A stretch of 64,000 nucleotides of DNA, from the NCBI GenBank assembly GCA_020636325.1, contig JACJYC010000002.1, positions 781,501 through 845,500 on the forward strand, in the 5' to 3' direction. This DNA is from Lewinellaceae bacterium (lineage in GTDB: Bacteria; Bacteroidota; Bacteroidia; Chitinophagales; Saprospiraceae). The notes below the pieces were generated by a model. It was not told the origin of the DNA. It searched no databases and saw only the letters and a program-made list of their open reading frames with translations. Both the position numbers and the translations under genes were made by a program. How positions within the stretch are numbered: the stretch's first letter is position 1; each line of letters opens with the position of its first letter. Shown here piece by piece: positions 41,678 through 51,059 of this stretch.

Positions 41678-44329
41678 ATGTCAAAAAAACTGCTGTTTTT
41701 ATTTTTTCTCACCGGCCACCTCTTTGCCCAGATCTCCCTGCCCAAACTGGTGAGCGACGGGGCGGTCCTGCAGCGGGACGAGCCGCTAAAGCTCTGGGGC
41801 CATGCCTCACCGGCTGAAAAAATCACCGTTGCACTCGACGGCAAACAATACAAAACCAAGGCCGATGCCCGGGGGAATTGGGCGCTTACCTTACCACCCC
41901 ATCCCGCCGGAGGGCCGTTTGAAATGGAATTGAAAGGTAAAAACACGGTGACCGTCAAGGACCTCCTCTTCGGCGACGTGTGGTTGTGCACCGGCCAGTC
42001 CAACATGGTCCTGACCATGGAACGGGTAAAGGAAAAATACCCCGACGAGATCGCCGGCGCCGATTATCCGGAGATCCGGAATTTTTTCATCAAAACCATG
42101 ACGGACCTCCAGTCGCCCAGAGCGGATTTCCCGGACGGGAAATGGGTGACCGCCAGTCCGGAAACGGTATTGCAATTCGGCGCCGTGGCCTACTTTTTCG
42201 CCAAAGAACTGTACGATCAATACCGTGTGCCGATCGGGATCATCAATGCCAGTGTCGGAGGGACTCCCATTCAGGCCTGGATCAGCGAAAACGGGCTCCG
42301 GGAATTTGAAGACCTGCAAACAACCATCACCCGCAACAAGGATAAAGCCTATGTAAAGGAACAGCTTGAGGAAAACCGGCGCCACGCCGTGATGCGCCCC
42401 AATGAGGACAAAGGCCTGCTGGAAGACCCCAAGTGGTATGAGACAGATTATCAACCCAAAGGCTGGAGGAATATCCATATTCCGGGTTACTGGGAAGATC
42501 AGGGCCTGGGCAAACTCGACGGGGTGGTCTGGTACAGACGGGAGATCGAGGTACCTGCCGACATGTGCGGAAAGGACGCCCGGTTGTTCATGGGGCGCAT
42601 TGTGGATGCGGATCATTTGTACGTCAACGGGCAGCAGGTCGGCAACATTACCTACCAGTATCCGCCGAGGAGGTATATCGTGCCTGCCGGTGTGCTGAAA
42701 CCCGGTAAAAACACGATCGTGATCCGGGTGCAGAATCAGGCGAACAAAGGCGGTTTTGTGCCGGACAAACCCTATGTGCTGACCACCGGAGACCGCGAAA
42801 TTGATCTGAAGGGAGATTGGCAATACAAGGTCGGACAGGCTTATGAGCCTGCACCCGCTTACCCGGCGTTTTCAGCTCAAAACCAACCGGCGTCGCTGTT
42901 CAACGCCATGACATCGCCGGTCGTTGCGCAAACGGCCGTCAAGGGGGTGGCGTGGTACCAGGGAGAGAGCAATGCGGGGGATCCCGGGCCGTACGCGGGC
43001 TATCTCAAAGCCCTGATCCATGATTACCGGAACCTTTGGCATCGCGAGGATCTGCCCTTTCTTTACGTACAGCTCGCCAATTTCATGGACCGGAGTTTTT
43101 TGCCCGCAGAGAGCAATTGGGCGGAGCTCCGCAATGCTCAGCTGCAAGCGCTGAAATTGCCCCGTACGGCAATGGCTGCAGCCATTGACCTGGGAGAGTG
43201 GAACGACATTCACCCGCTGAACAAAAAAGAGGTGGGGCGCCGGCTGGCACTCGGCGCCAGAGCATTGGCGTATGGCGAGAAAGACCTGCCTTACTCCGGG
43301 CCGATCTGTAAATCCTTTGAGATCAAAGGCCCAAAAATGATCCTCCGTTTCGACCATACGGACGGCGGATTGAAAAGTGCGGACGGGGAGCCGTTGAACC
43401 AGTTTGCCATCGCGGGTGAGGACCGGAAATTTGCATGGGCCGATGCCAGGATTGTCGGAAATACGGTGGAAGTATCCGCTGACAACATCGGGAGCCCTCA
43501 GTTTGTGCGCTACGCGTGGTCGGACAATCCGGAAGGCGCCAACCTGTACAACGGTGCGGGATTGCCGGCGTCACCGTTTGAGGCCGGTGAAAACAGGGAC
43601 AACCAGTTGTGGCACGGCAAAAAAGCGGCGGTCGTGCTGACCTATGACGATGCGCTGGAGGTCCACCTTGACAACGTCATTCCGGCGTTGGACGCGCTCG
43701 GCTTCAAGGGCACTTTTTACCTGTCCGCCGCATTCCCGGGGAGTAAAAACCGGCTGGAAGACTGGAAAACGGCCGCCCGAAACGGCCACGAACTGGGCAA
43801 TCACCTGCTTTACCACCCGTGTGATGCAAGCAAACCCGGGCGTTCATGGGTATCTCCGTTGAATGATCTTTCCAAATACACGACCGCACAGCTTGCCCGG
43901 GAATCGGAAATGACCAACATCTTTCTGGAATCGCTCGACGGGAGGAAAGAACGGACCTTTGCCTATACCTGCGGGGATACCGAAACCGGAGAGGGGTCAT
44001 TCATTGATGCCGTCAAGGATCAGTTTGTGGCCCTGCGCGGCGTCAGGGGGCAATTGAATACCGTTGAAAGCCTGAACCTGCTGAATGTGGATTGTTATGC
44101 CGTGGACGATTCCAATGCCGACCAGTTGCGGGACTGGGCAGAACAGGCTAAAAAGGAAAATGCCCTGCTGGTGATCCTGTTTCACGGTGTGGGCGGCGGC
44201 CACAATATCAATGTGAGCCTGGAAAAACACAATCAATTTCTGCATTACCTGAAGGAAAACCAGCAGGATTTCTGGGTCACCACCATGCTGGACGCAGCAA
44301 AGAACAGCATTCCATTCATCAAAAAATAA
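41678..44329 (+). CDS. Sialate O-acetylesterase fused to a polysaccharide deacetylase
   Basis: An 883-residue exported protein from the ATG at 41678 (signal MSKKLLFLFFLTGHLFAQ); a TTG nine codons upstream is less likely. N-terminal SIAE/SGNH esterase: DVWLCTGQSNM (Ser108), with a beta-sandwich insert typical of GH2-like binding domains (WYRREIEVPADMCGKDARLFMG). The second esterase part (VAWYQGESNAGDPGPY; LGEWNDIHPLNKKEVGRRLA, with Asp and His) completes the triad region. From about residue 650 a NodB deacetylase domain follows (VVLTYDDALEVHLDN, GHELGNHLLYHP, FAYTCGDTE). Two different de-O/N-acylating activities in one chain. CE15 follows after 5 nt. Confidence 0.85.
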   Translation: MSKKLLFLFFLTGHLFAQISLPKLVSDGAVLQRDEPLKLWGHASPAEKITVALDGKQYKTKADARGNWALTLPPHPAGGPFEMELKGKNTVTVKDLLFGDVWLCTGQSNMVLTMERVKEKYPDEIAGADYPEIRNFFIKTMTDLQSPRADFPDGKWVTASPETVLQFGAVAYFFAKELYDQYRVPIGIINASVGGTPIQAWISENGLREFEDLQTTITRNKDKAYVKEQLEENRRHAVMRPNEDKGLLEDPKWYETDYQPKGWRNIHIPGYWEDQGLGKLDGVVWYRREIEVPADMCGKDARLFMGRIVDADHLYVNGQQVGNITYQYPPRRYIVPAGVLKPGKNTIVIRVQNQANKGGFVPDKPYVLTTGDREIDLKGDWQYKVGQAYEPAPAYPAFSAQNQPASLFNAMTSPVVAQTAVKGVAWYQGESNAGDPGPYAGYLKALIHDYRNLWHREDLPFLYVQLANFMDRSFLPAESNWAELRNAQLQALKLPRTAMAAAIDLGEWNDIHPLNKKEVGRRLALGARALAYGEKDLPYSGPICKSFEIKGPKMILRFDHTDGGLKSADGEPLNQFAIAGEDRKFAWADARIVGNTVEVSADNIGSPQFVRYAWSDNPEGANLYNGAGLPASPFEAGENRDNQLWHGKKAAVVLTYDDALEVHLDNVIPALDALGFKGTFYLSAAFPGSKNRLEDWKTAARNGHELGNHLLYHPCDASKPGRSWVSPLNDLSKYTTAQLARESEMTNIFLESLDGRKERTFAYTCGDTETGEGSFIDAVKDQFVALRGVRGQLNTVESLNLLNVDCYAVDDSNADQLRDWAEQAKKENALLVILFHGVGGGHNINVSLEKHNQFLHYLKENQQDFWVTTMLDAAKNSIPFIKK

Positions 44330-44334
44330 CGGAC

Positions 44335-45702
44335 ATGAACAAGCGGTTGGTTCTGATGGCATTCCTGTTCACGGCGATTGGAGCGGGTGCGCAACCCTCT
44401 CAGGCGGCCAGGGACAGCATAAACCGGCTCACGGCGGCAGACCATGAGCAAATGAAATCCCAACTGGGCATTGCGATCCCGAACAGGCCGGGTCCATCGG
44501 GCAATCCCCAGGCCGAGCATGCGGCCAACCGGGATGAATCCAAAGTCAATAAATACACCCTGCCCGATCCGTTGGTGATGAATAACGGAAATCGGGTCGT
44601 GACGGAAAAGGACTGGTGGGAAAAGCGCAGGCCGGAAATTGTGGAATATTTTGACCGGGAGATCTACGGCAGATTACCGGCGCATATTCCGGCCGTGAAA
44701 TGGGCGCTCGTCTCGGCCCGGGATACCCTTGTCGGGGCCTATCCGATCAGGGAAAAGATCCTGCGCGGGGTAGTGGACAACTCGTCGTACCCGGACATCA
44801 AGGTCGAGATCGAATTATTGGTCGCAACACCTGCCGGAGCGAAGGGAGCGGTGCCTGCAGTGATGGAATTCGGATTTATCCGCTCGCCGTGGGGAAACAA
44901 CGCCATTGCGCCGATCGGATTGGGATCATCGGCCGAGCCGACCTGGAAAGAGCAACTCATCTCCAGAGGATGGGGTTATGCCGTCATCGTGCCATCCAGC
45001 ATCCAGGCGGACAACGGCGCCGGATTGCGGCAGGGGATCATCGGACTGGTGAATAAAGGCAAGCCCCGTAAACCGGACGATTGGGGGGCCTTGCGCGCGT
45101 GGGCCTGGGGCGCGAGCCGGGCGATCGACTATTTCGAAACGGACCCGGACGTAGACGCCAACCGGATCGCTATTGAAGGACTTTCGAGGTACGGCAAAGC
45201 GACCGTCGTAGCGATGGCTTACGAGCCCAGGTTTTCACTGGCCTTCATCGGTTCGGCAGGAGCGGGTGGTACAAAGATCCTGCGGCGGGTTTTCGGCGAG
45301 CAGGTAGAAAACCTGGCTTCATCCGGTGAATACCACTGGTTTTGCGGCAATTTCATCAAATATGCCAGCACGCTGACCCCTGACGATCTGCCGGTTGACG
45401 CGCACGAGCTGGTCGCGCTTTGTGCGCCGCGGCCGGTATTCATCAGTTCCGGGTCACCTCAGGTAGAAGGGCAATGGGTGGACGCCAGGGGAATGTTCCT
45501 GAGCGGGGTTCATGCCGGGCCCGTTTACCGGTTGCTGGGCAAAAAAGATCTGGGTGTGACGGAATTCCCGATGTTGGGTACGCCGTTGACCGGCGGTGAA
45601 ATTGCCTTCCGGCAGCATGCGGGCGGACACAGCACCGGCCCCAACTGGAGCACCTGGATCGCGTGGGCGTGCAGGTATTGGGGAGACTGCAAGTACAATT
45701 AA
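44335..45702 (+). CDS. CE15-like glucuronoyl esterase
   Basis: A 455-residue exported alpha/beta hydrolase with signal peptide MNKRLVLMAFLFTAIGAGAQ. The CE15 nucleophile motif GxSRxGK is present as EGLSRYGKATVVA (Ser at about 284), with EFGFIRSPWGNNA and a C-terminal GGHSTGPNWSTW carrying the likely catalytic His. CE15 enzymes split ester bonds between glucuronate on xylan and lignin alcohols. It begins 5 nt after the acetylesterase-deacetylase gene, so the two are co-transcribed and probably act on the same glycan. Confidence 0.85.
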   Translation: MNKRLVLMAFLFTAIGAGAQPSQAARDSINRLTAADHEQMKSQLGIAIPNRPGPSGNPQAEHAANRDESKVNKYTLPDPLVMNNGNRVVTEKDWWEKRRPEIVEYFDREIYGRLPAHIPAVKWALVSARDTLVGAYPIREKILRGVVDNSSYPDIKVEIELLVATPAGAKGAVPAVMEFGFIRSPWGNNAIAPIGLGSSAEPTWKEQLISRGWGYAVIVPSSIQADNGAGLRQGIIGLVNKGKPRKPDDWGALRAWAWGASRAIDYFETDPDVDANRIAIEGLSRYGKATVVAMAYEPRFSLAFIGSAGAGGTKILRRVFGEQVENLASSGEYHWFCGNFIKYASTLTPDDLPVDAHELVALCAPRPVFISSGSPQVEGQWVDARGMFLSGVHAGPVYRLLGKKDLGVTEFPMLGTPLTGGEIAFRQHAGGHSTGPNWSTWIAWACRYWGDCKYN

Positions 45703-45779
45703 TTGGCTGCAGAGTTGCTATATTTGAGCGGAAACACCAGGCCGGGAAGGCCGGTTCTGTTCAAACTAAAATCGTCACT

Positions 45780-47084
45780 ATGAAATTTCATCGCACGCCG
45801 TTGATCATTGCCTTGTTATTGCTGTCGTCTCTGGGGCTTTCCTGCTACGCGCAGCAAGGTTCACAGACAACTCCTTTTATTTACGGAGATGCATTGCCTG
45901 ATGCCCCGGAGCTTGCTCAGAGAGGGCCGCACAAGGTCGGTGTCCGCACCTTGCAACTGCTTCATGCCGGACAACCGGATATCGCGAAGGCCAAAAACGG
46001 CGAAGTACCTGTATACGACCGGCCCCTCACCGTGGAGGTCTGGTATCCGGCGGTCATCCCCGCTGAGAAGGCGGAGATGACGGAATACGAAGATATCCTC
46101 GGGCGCCCCAATACGGAGGGAAAACCCCTTATTCCTTTCAAGTTTCCGGGGCGGGCATTGAGAGATGCCGAACCTGATCGCAGCGGCGGGGTTTATCCGC
46201 TTGTCATTGTCTCTCACGGCTATCCGGGGTCCCGGTACCTGATGACCTACCTGACGGAAAACCTGGCCTCCAAAGGCTATGTAGTCGCAGCCATTGATCA
46301 TACGGAATCCACACACCGGGATGCCGGACCGTTTCCCAGCACGCTCTATCACCGTCCGCTGGATATTCTGTTTATCCTTGATGAAATGGCCCGGTTAAGT
46401 GAAGCCGGCAGTTCCGCTTTCCTTTCGGGGTTGGCGGATGCAAACAACACCGCACTGATCGGATATTCCATGGGCGGATACGGCGTATTGAATGTAGCTG
46501 GCGCCGGCTACAGCCAGCAGTTGCTCGGCTTTTTCAGCCAGGTGACCGGTGGGAGTACCGTCATCCGGGAGCGAACAGCCGGTGCGCCCGCTATGGTAGC
46601 TGCGCCGGACAAACGCATCAAGGCAGTGGTGGCTTTTGCCCCCTGGGGCATGGCGCGGGGCGTTTGGGATTCGCTGGGGCTTGCCGGATTGCGCATTCCC
46701 ACCTTTTTTGTAGCCGGCGATCAGGACGATATCTCCGGCTATGAAGACGGCACCAGGGCCATTTATAAAGGAAGTGTCAATACGGAGCGTTACCTGCTGA
46801 CCTACGCCAATGCCCGCCACAATGTGGCGCCCAATCCGCCACCGCCGGCAACGCTTGTTCCCGGGCCGCAGCAGGAAGAATTCATGCATTATGCCGAACC
46901 GGCCTGGAGTCTGCCCAGGATGAATAACATCAATCAGCACTTTGTGACCGCTTTCCTTGGGATGAAACTGAAAGGACTTGATTATAAAACTTATCTGGAC
47001 CTGCCGGAACAAGCGAACAGCGCAGTTTGGAAAGGCTTCAAGCCGAGGACTTCGGTCGGGTTGGCGTTGGAGCATGCGGAGTAA
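45780..47084 (+). CDS. Exported alpha/beta hydrolase (dienelactone/PAF-acetylhydrolase-like)
   Basis: A 434-residue protein from the ATG at 45780 with signal MKFHRTPLIIALLLLSSLGLSCYAQ, possibly a lipoprotein (LSC). The catalytic core has VIVSHGYPGSRYL (oxyanion region), IGYSMGGYGVLN (nucleophile Ser in GYSMGG), FFVAGDQDDISGYEDG (Asp) and NARHNV (His). It resembles secreted lipase/PAF-acetylhydrolase-like proteins that act on ester substrates; the substrate is unknown. Location after CE15 suggests another ester-cleaving enzyme in the same locus. Confidence 0.75.
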   Translation: MKFHRTPLIIALLLLSSLGLSCYAQQGSQTTPFIYGDALPDAPELAQRGPHKVGVRTLQLLHAGQPDIAKAKNGEVPVYDRPLTVEVWYPAVIPAEKAEMTEYEDILGRPNTEGKPLIPFKFPGRALRDAEPDRSGGVYPLVIVSHGYPGSRYLMTYLTENLASKGYVVAAIDHTESTHRDAGPFPSTLYHRPLDILFILDEMARLSEAGSSAFLSGLADANNTALIGYSMGGYGVLNVAGAGYSQQLLGFFSQVTGGSTVIRERTAGAPAMVAAPDKRIKAVVAFAPWGMARGVWDSLGLAGLRIPTFFVAGDQDDISGYEDGTRAIYKGSVNTERYLLTYANARHNVAPNPPPPATLVPGPQQEEFMHYAEPAWSLPRMNNINQHFVTAFLGMKLKGLDYKTYLDLPEQANSAVWKGFKPRTSVGLALEHAE

Positions 47085-47213
47085 GCCGCGGGATATCGAT
47101 CTCAAACGGCAATTATCCGCCCGGATTTCGGTATTTTGAAAATGGATTCCTGACCTTGTTCGTTATCATCGCCGTAGGCGCTGGATAAACGAAGCGCAAA
47201 CCGCAACGAACTT

Positions 47214-47345
47214 ATGAAGCCATCTACGCAATACACAAAAAGCGGCCGGATCAATATCGCCTGTCAGGTTTTTGGCTCCGGGCCGATTGACCTGGTGTAC
47301 ATTCCGGGATGGGTTTCCAGAAAAAAAGAAGAGGTAAATCACTAA
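47214..47345 (+). pseudogene. Truncated alpha/beta hydrolase/cyclase-type gene fragment
   Basis: An ATG at 47214 opens 43 codons beginning MKPSTQYTKSGRINIACQVF and continuing SGPIDLVYIPGWVS before TAA. This matches the N-terminus of alpha/beta-fold hydrolases that are often fused to adenylate-cyclase domains (SGDVxIAYQVxGxGPxDLVxVPG). The catalytic Ser, Asp and His regions are absent and nothing resembling the remainder follows. It is a decayed gene start lying between the hydrolase and the phosphatase. Confidence 0.7.
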
Positions 47346-47391
47346 TTTAGCCGCCCGGAACGTTTACAACCGGACAACCGAACAGAAGCGG

Positions 47392-48609
47392 ATGGCAGCT
47401 CCTTATCTGCAGCAGGCACTGATTGAATTCGAACTCTTTGAGGGATTTACCCCTGAGGAGATCCGGGAAATTATTGAGTCCAGTTCGCTGAAAGAACTGG
47501 AAACAGGCGAGGTGCTCATCAACCAGGGCAGCGCTAATGACATGCTTTATATCCTGATCGAGGGAGAACTTGCCATCGTGCTGGAAAACGACAACACCCA
47601 GATTTCCATTCCCATTGAGGTCGGCGAATGCCTGGGTGAAATGTCCCTGGTGATGAAACAGCCGACTTCCGCGCGCGCTGAAGCCCGGCGGCCCAGTGTG
47701 GCCCTCTGCATCCCGGAAGCTTCGTTTTGGAACCGGATCATGAAGACCCAAAAAGGGGTGCGCAATCTGATCGGCATCATGTCGGCCAGGTTGCGCCGTT
47801 CCAACCATTCCCTGATCAAGCGGCTGGAGGAACAACTGAAATACCAGCACCTGGCGAAAGAACTGGAGACAGCCGGTAAAATTCAGGCCGGCATTGTGCC
47901 GGACGGCGACAAGTTGCTGCTCAACCGCCCGTCGGTAGATGCCTACGCGCTGATCAACCAGGCCCGGGAAGTCGGCGGGGATTTTTACGATGCCCTGCCG
48001 CTCGACGACGATCATATTTACATAGCCATCGGCGACGTTTCCGGAAAGGGAATGCCCGCCGCGCTGTTGATGATGCGCACGTTCACCTCGCTGCGTCTTC
48101 TGGCCGGCAACGATCCCGGTTTTGAGGGGGTGATCCCGTCGGTAAACAACATGCTGGCCGGCAACAACGACGACATGATGTTCGTCACCATTTTTGCCGG
48201 AGTGCTCAATGTGCGGACGGGGGTCTTCCGCTATGTCAACGCCGGCCATAACCCGCCGTTCATCTCTCTCGGCGGCGGCGAATACCGGCTTATGGACCTG
48301 CCCGCCGATACTGTGGTCGGCATAGTAGGGCAATCCCAGTTTTGCATCTCCGAGCTCCGGCTCAACCCCGGAGATTCACTTTTGCTGTATACGGACGGCA
48401 TACCCGAGGCGACAAACAGCCAAAAGATCATGTTTGAAACCGACCGTATGGAAAAAGCGCTCAACGGAAAACCGCATACTTCCATGAAAAGCGTGGTTCA
48501 GTCCCTGGAAAAAGCCGTCGGCGCCTTCGTCGGCAACGCCAAGCAGCACGACGACCTGACGATCATGGGGTTTCGGTATCTGGGATACCGGTTTGGAGGT
48601 AATTTATAG
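47392..48609 (+). CDS. RsbU-type PP2C phosphatase with N-terminal cyclic-nucleotide-binding domain
   Basis: A 405-residue cytosolic protein. Residues ~10-130 form a CRP-like cyclic nucleotide-binding domain (LFEGFTPEEIREII, GEVLINQGSANDMLYILIEGELAIVLEND, GECLGEMSLV). A helical linker follows, and from ~165 a SpoIIE/RsbU PP2C phosphatase: LETAGKIQAGIVP, REVGGDFYDALPLDDDHIYIAIGDVSGKGMPAALLM, NAGHNPPFI, DSLLLYTDGIPEA, HDDLTIM. It probably dephosphorylates a partner-switching anti-sigma or response protein in response to a cyclic nucleotide or related ligand. No sigma factor or STAS protein is adjacent. Confidence 0.9.
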   Translation: MAAPYLQQALIEFELFEGFTPEEIREIIESSSLKELETGEVLINQGSANDMLYILIEGELAIVLENDNTQISIPIEVGECLGEMSLVMKQPTSARAEARRPSVALCIPEASFWNRIMKTQKGVRNLIGIMSARLRRSNHSLIKRLEEQLKYQHLAKELETAGKIQAGIVPDGDKLLLNRPSVDAYALINQAREVGGDFYDALPLDDDHIYIAIGDVSGKGMPAALLMMRTFTSLRLLAGNDPGFEGVIPSVNNMLAGNNDDMMFVTIFAGVLNVRTGVFRYVNAGHNPPFISLGGGEYRLMDLPADTVVGIVGQSQFCISELRLNPGDSLLLYTDGIPEATNSQKIMFETDRMEKALNGKPHTSMKSVVQSLEKAVGAFVGNAKQHDDLTIMGFRYLGYRFGGNL

Positions 48610-48642
48610 TCAGTTTTATCTACATTATTCAATCACACGGAT

Positions 48643-50349
48643 ATGGCCAATTTCAATATTGACGCCCAAAAGGATCTCACTTATGATGCTATTGTCATCG
48701 GCTCGGGTATCAGCGGCGGCTGGGCAGCGAAGGAACTTTGCGAAAAGGGCCTTAAAACACTGGTTCTTGAACGGGGGCGGCTGGTAGAGCACGTCGTCGA
48801 TTATCCGACGATGAACCTGGATCCCTGGGATATGGCGTTGCGGGGCGGACTTACGCCGGAGGAAAAGCGGAAACACTATAAAGGCATCCGCTCCGGCTTC
48901 ATCGGCAAGGATACGGAACACTTCCATGCCAATGACGAGGAGAACCCCTATACGGAGGTCAAGCCCTTCCTCTGGGTACGCGCCCATCAGATGGGCGGCC
49001 GTTCCATTTTATGGGGTAAGCAGACCTACCGCTGGAGCGACCTCGACTTTGAAGCCAATGCAAGGGACGGCCACGGGGTTGACTGGCCCATCCGCTATAA
49101 AGATATAGCGCCGTGGTATACCTATGTGGAGAAATTTGCCGGCATCAGCGGCGAACCGCTGGGGTTGCCCCAATTGCCGGACAGTCACTTTCTGCCGCCC
49201 ATGGAGCTCAATTGCGTAGAGAAACACCTGAAGGAACGCATTGAAAAGCTGTATCCCGGCCGCAACCTGATCATCGGTCGTTGCGCTCACCTCACGGTGC
49301 CGCACAACGGTCGCGGGCAATGTCAGTACCGCAACCGTTGCAGCCGCGGCTGCCCCTACGGAGCTTACTTCAGCAGCAATGCCGCTACCCTGCCGGCGGC
49401 CAACGCTACCGGCAATCTCACGATCCGGCCGTTCTCCATTGTGCAGTCGATCATCTACGACGATGCGAAAGGCAAAGCCACCGGGGTGCGCATCATCGAC
49501 GCCGAAACCAACGAGGCGATCGATTATTCCGCCCGCATCATCTTCTGCAACGCTTCCACGCTGAGTACAACCCAGATCCTTCTGAACTCCAGATCAAGCC
49601 GGTTTGAGAACGGCCTGGGCAACGACAGCGGCGAACTCGGGCATAACCTGATGGACCATACATACCGCATCGGCGCCATGGGCCGCGTGGAAGGCTTTGA
49701 GGATAAATATTATAAAGGCCGTCGCCCGAACGGCATTTATATCCCGCGGTATGTCAACATCGATGAAGCTACAAAATCCGATAAATTCCTGCGGGGGTTC
49801 GGTTTTCAGGGCGGAGCCGGCCGCGCGGGCGTTATGAACGCCGCCAATGAAGAGGCCTTCGGTGCAGCGCTCAAAGAACAGCTCCTTCAACCCGGTCCCT
49901 GGGAGTTTTTCATTACCGGTTTCGCAGAGTGCCTGCCCTACCACGACAACAAGGTTGCGTTGAATGCCGATGTGACCGACAAGTGGGGGCAACCTACGCT
50001 TGCCATCGATTGTGAATACAAGGAAAACGAAATGGCTTTGAACCGGCAAATACAGGCCGACGCCGTAGAAATGCTTGAAAAGTGCGGCGTCAAAGAGGTT
50101 GTCGGCTTCAATAATCACCACGAACCCGGCTACGGGATCCATGAAATGGGTACTGCCCGGATGGGACGGGATCCTAAAACATCGGTGCTCAACGCCTTCA
50201 ATCAGGTTCATGCCGCCAGGAACGTCTTTGTCACCGACGGCGCTTGCATGACGTCATCCTCCTGTGTCAATCCTTCGCTTACCTATATGGCCATTACAGC
50301 CCGGGCGGCAGATCATGCCGTGTCGGAACTCAATAAACTCAATATCTGA
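48643..50349 (+). CDS. GMC-family flavin-dependent oxidoreductase
   Basis: A 568-residue FAD enzyme. The dinucleotide motif IVIGSGISGGWAAKELCEKG lies near the N-terminus, with RAHQMGGRSILWGKQTYRW, CQYRNRCSRGCPYGAYFSSN (a cysteine-rich segment), the catalytic HEMGTARMG region with His, and the C-terminal CVNPSLTYMAITARAADH. It oxidises alcohols or sugars using FAD. Its partner, a gluconate 2-dehydrogenase subunit 3-like protein, begins 4 nt after its stop, the arrangement of periplasmic or membrane-linked sugar dehydrogenases. No signal peptide is seen, so export may depend on the partner. Confidence 0.9.
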   Translation: MANFNIDAQKDLTYDAIVIGSGISGGWAAKELCEKGLKTLVLERGRLVEHVVDYPTMNLDPWDMALRGGLTPEEKRKHYKGIRSGFIGKDTEHFHANDEENPYTEVKPFLWVRAHQMGGRSILWGKQTYRWSDLDFEANARDGHGVDWPIRYKDIAPWYTYVEKFAGISGEPLGLPQLPDSHFLPPMELNCVEKHLKERIEKLYPGRNLIIGRCAHLTVPHNGRGQCQYRNRCSRGCPYGAYFSSNAATLPAANATGNLTIRPFSIVQSIIYDDAKGKATGVRIIDAETNEAIDYSARIIFCNASTLSTTQILLNSRSSRFENGLGNDSGELGHNLMDHTYRIGAMGRVEGFEDKYYKGRRPNGIYIPRYVNIDEATKSDKFLRGFGFQGGAGRAGVMNAANEEAFGAALKEQLLQPGPWEFFITGFAECLPYHDNKVALNADVTDKWGQPTLAIDCEYKENEMALNRQIQADAVEMLEKCGVKEVVGFNNHHEPGYGIHEMGTARMGRDPKTSVLNAFNQVHAARNVFVTDGACMTSSSCVNPSLTYMAITARAADHAVSELNKLNI

Positions 50350-50353
50350 GCCT

Positions 50354-50947
50354 ATGAATCGCAGAAACGCACTTCGTAATACGGGTTTGCTGGTCGGGGC
50401 CTCTGCATTGACGCCATCCCTGCTGGCCTTGTTCCAGTCCTGCCAGTCAAAACCCCGGCTGGAATGGCAGCCTTTGTTCCTGACCGAGGATGAGGCCCGG
50501 TTTGTCACCGCTTTCGTCGACACGCTTCTGCCGGCCACCGATACCCCCGGCGGCCTGGACGTGAAGGTCGATATATTTCTGGACAAGGTCTTTGCCGAGG
50601 CGTATGATGCCGAAGCCCAGCAACAGGTCAGGGAAGACATAGCTGCGTTCAATGCCGAAGCTACCCGGCAATCCGGCGCACCTTTTGCCGACCTCAAGGC
50701 GGAAGATCGCGCCGCAGTTTTCCGCACTGCAGAGGCCAATTCAGGGAAATTCAACGGACAAGTATGGGGTACCGCTGTCGGCGTGCAGGAACCGGTCGGT
50801 TTTTACCGCTCGCTGAAGCTGATGGCGCTGAGTGCATACCTGTCGTCGGAAGTTGTGGGCACCCAGGTGCTGCGCTACGACCCCGTCCCGGGCGGCTACG
50901 ACGGATGCCTGCCGTTGGGACCGGAAGAAAGGATCTGGAGTCTGTAG
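50354..50947 (+). CDS. Gluconate 2-dehydrogenase subunit 3-like protein
   Basis: A 197-residue protein. The start MNRRNALRNTGLLVGASAL resembles a twin-arginine signal, followed by LLALFQSC as a possible lipobox. The mature domain (FLTEDEARFVTAFVDTLLPATDTPGG; AFFxxLK-type helices) is that of the small subunit that accompanies GMC dehydrogenases. If exported by Tat, it could carry the folded GMC subunit across the membrane. A hairpin terminator follows. Confidence 0.83.
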   Translation: MNRRNALRNTGLLVGASALTPSLLALFQSCQSKPRLEWQPLFLTEDEARFVTAFVDTLLPATDTPGGLDVKVDIFLDKVFAEAYDAEAQQQVREDIAAFNAEATRQSGAPFADLKAEDRAAVFRTAEANSGKFNGQVWGTAVGVQEPVGFYRSLKLMALSAYLSSEVVGTQVLRYDPVPGGYDGCLPLGPEERIWSL

Positions 50948-51014
50948 TTGGAAGGCAACTCGAAGCTGCCTTCCAAATTACCGGACACATGGAATACCCA
51001 TAGCCTGGATGCCC

Positions 51015-51049
51015 GGCGCCAACTGATCGCTGCCGGAGCGCCTTTTTTT
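51015..51049 (+). terminator. Terminator after the GMC operon
   Basis: GGCGC (51015-51019) pairs with GCGCC (51038-51042), with an alternative CCGGC/GCCGG pairing just outside, and seven T residues follow. It also lies next to the 3' end of the minus-strand gene 51060-51575. Confidence 0.6.
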
Positions 51050-51059
51050 GTATGAAATA

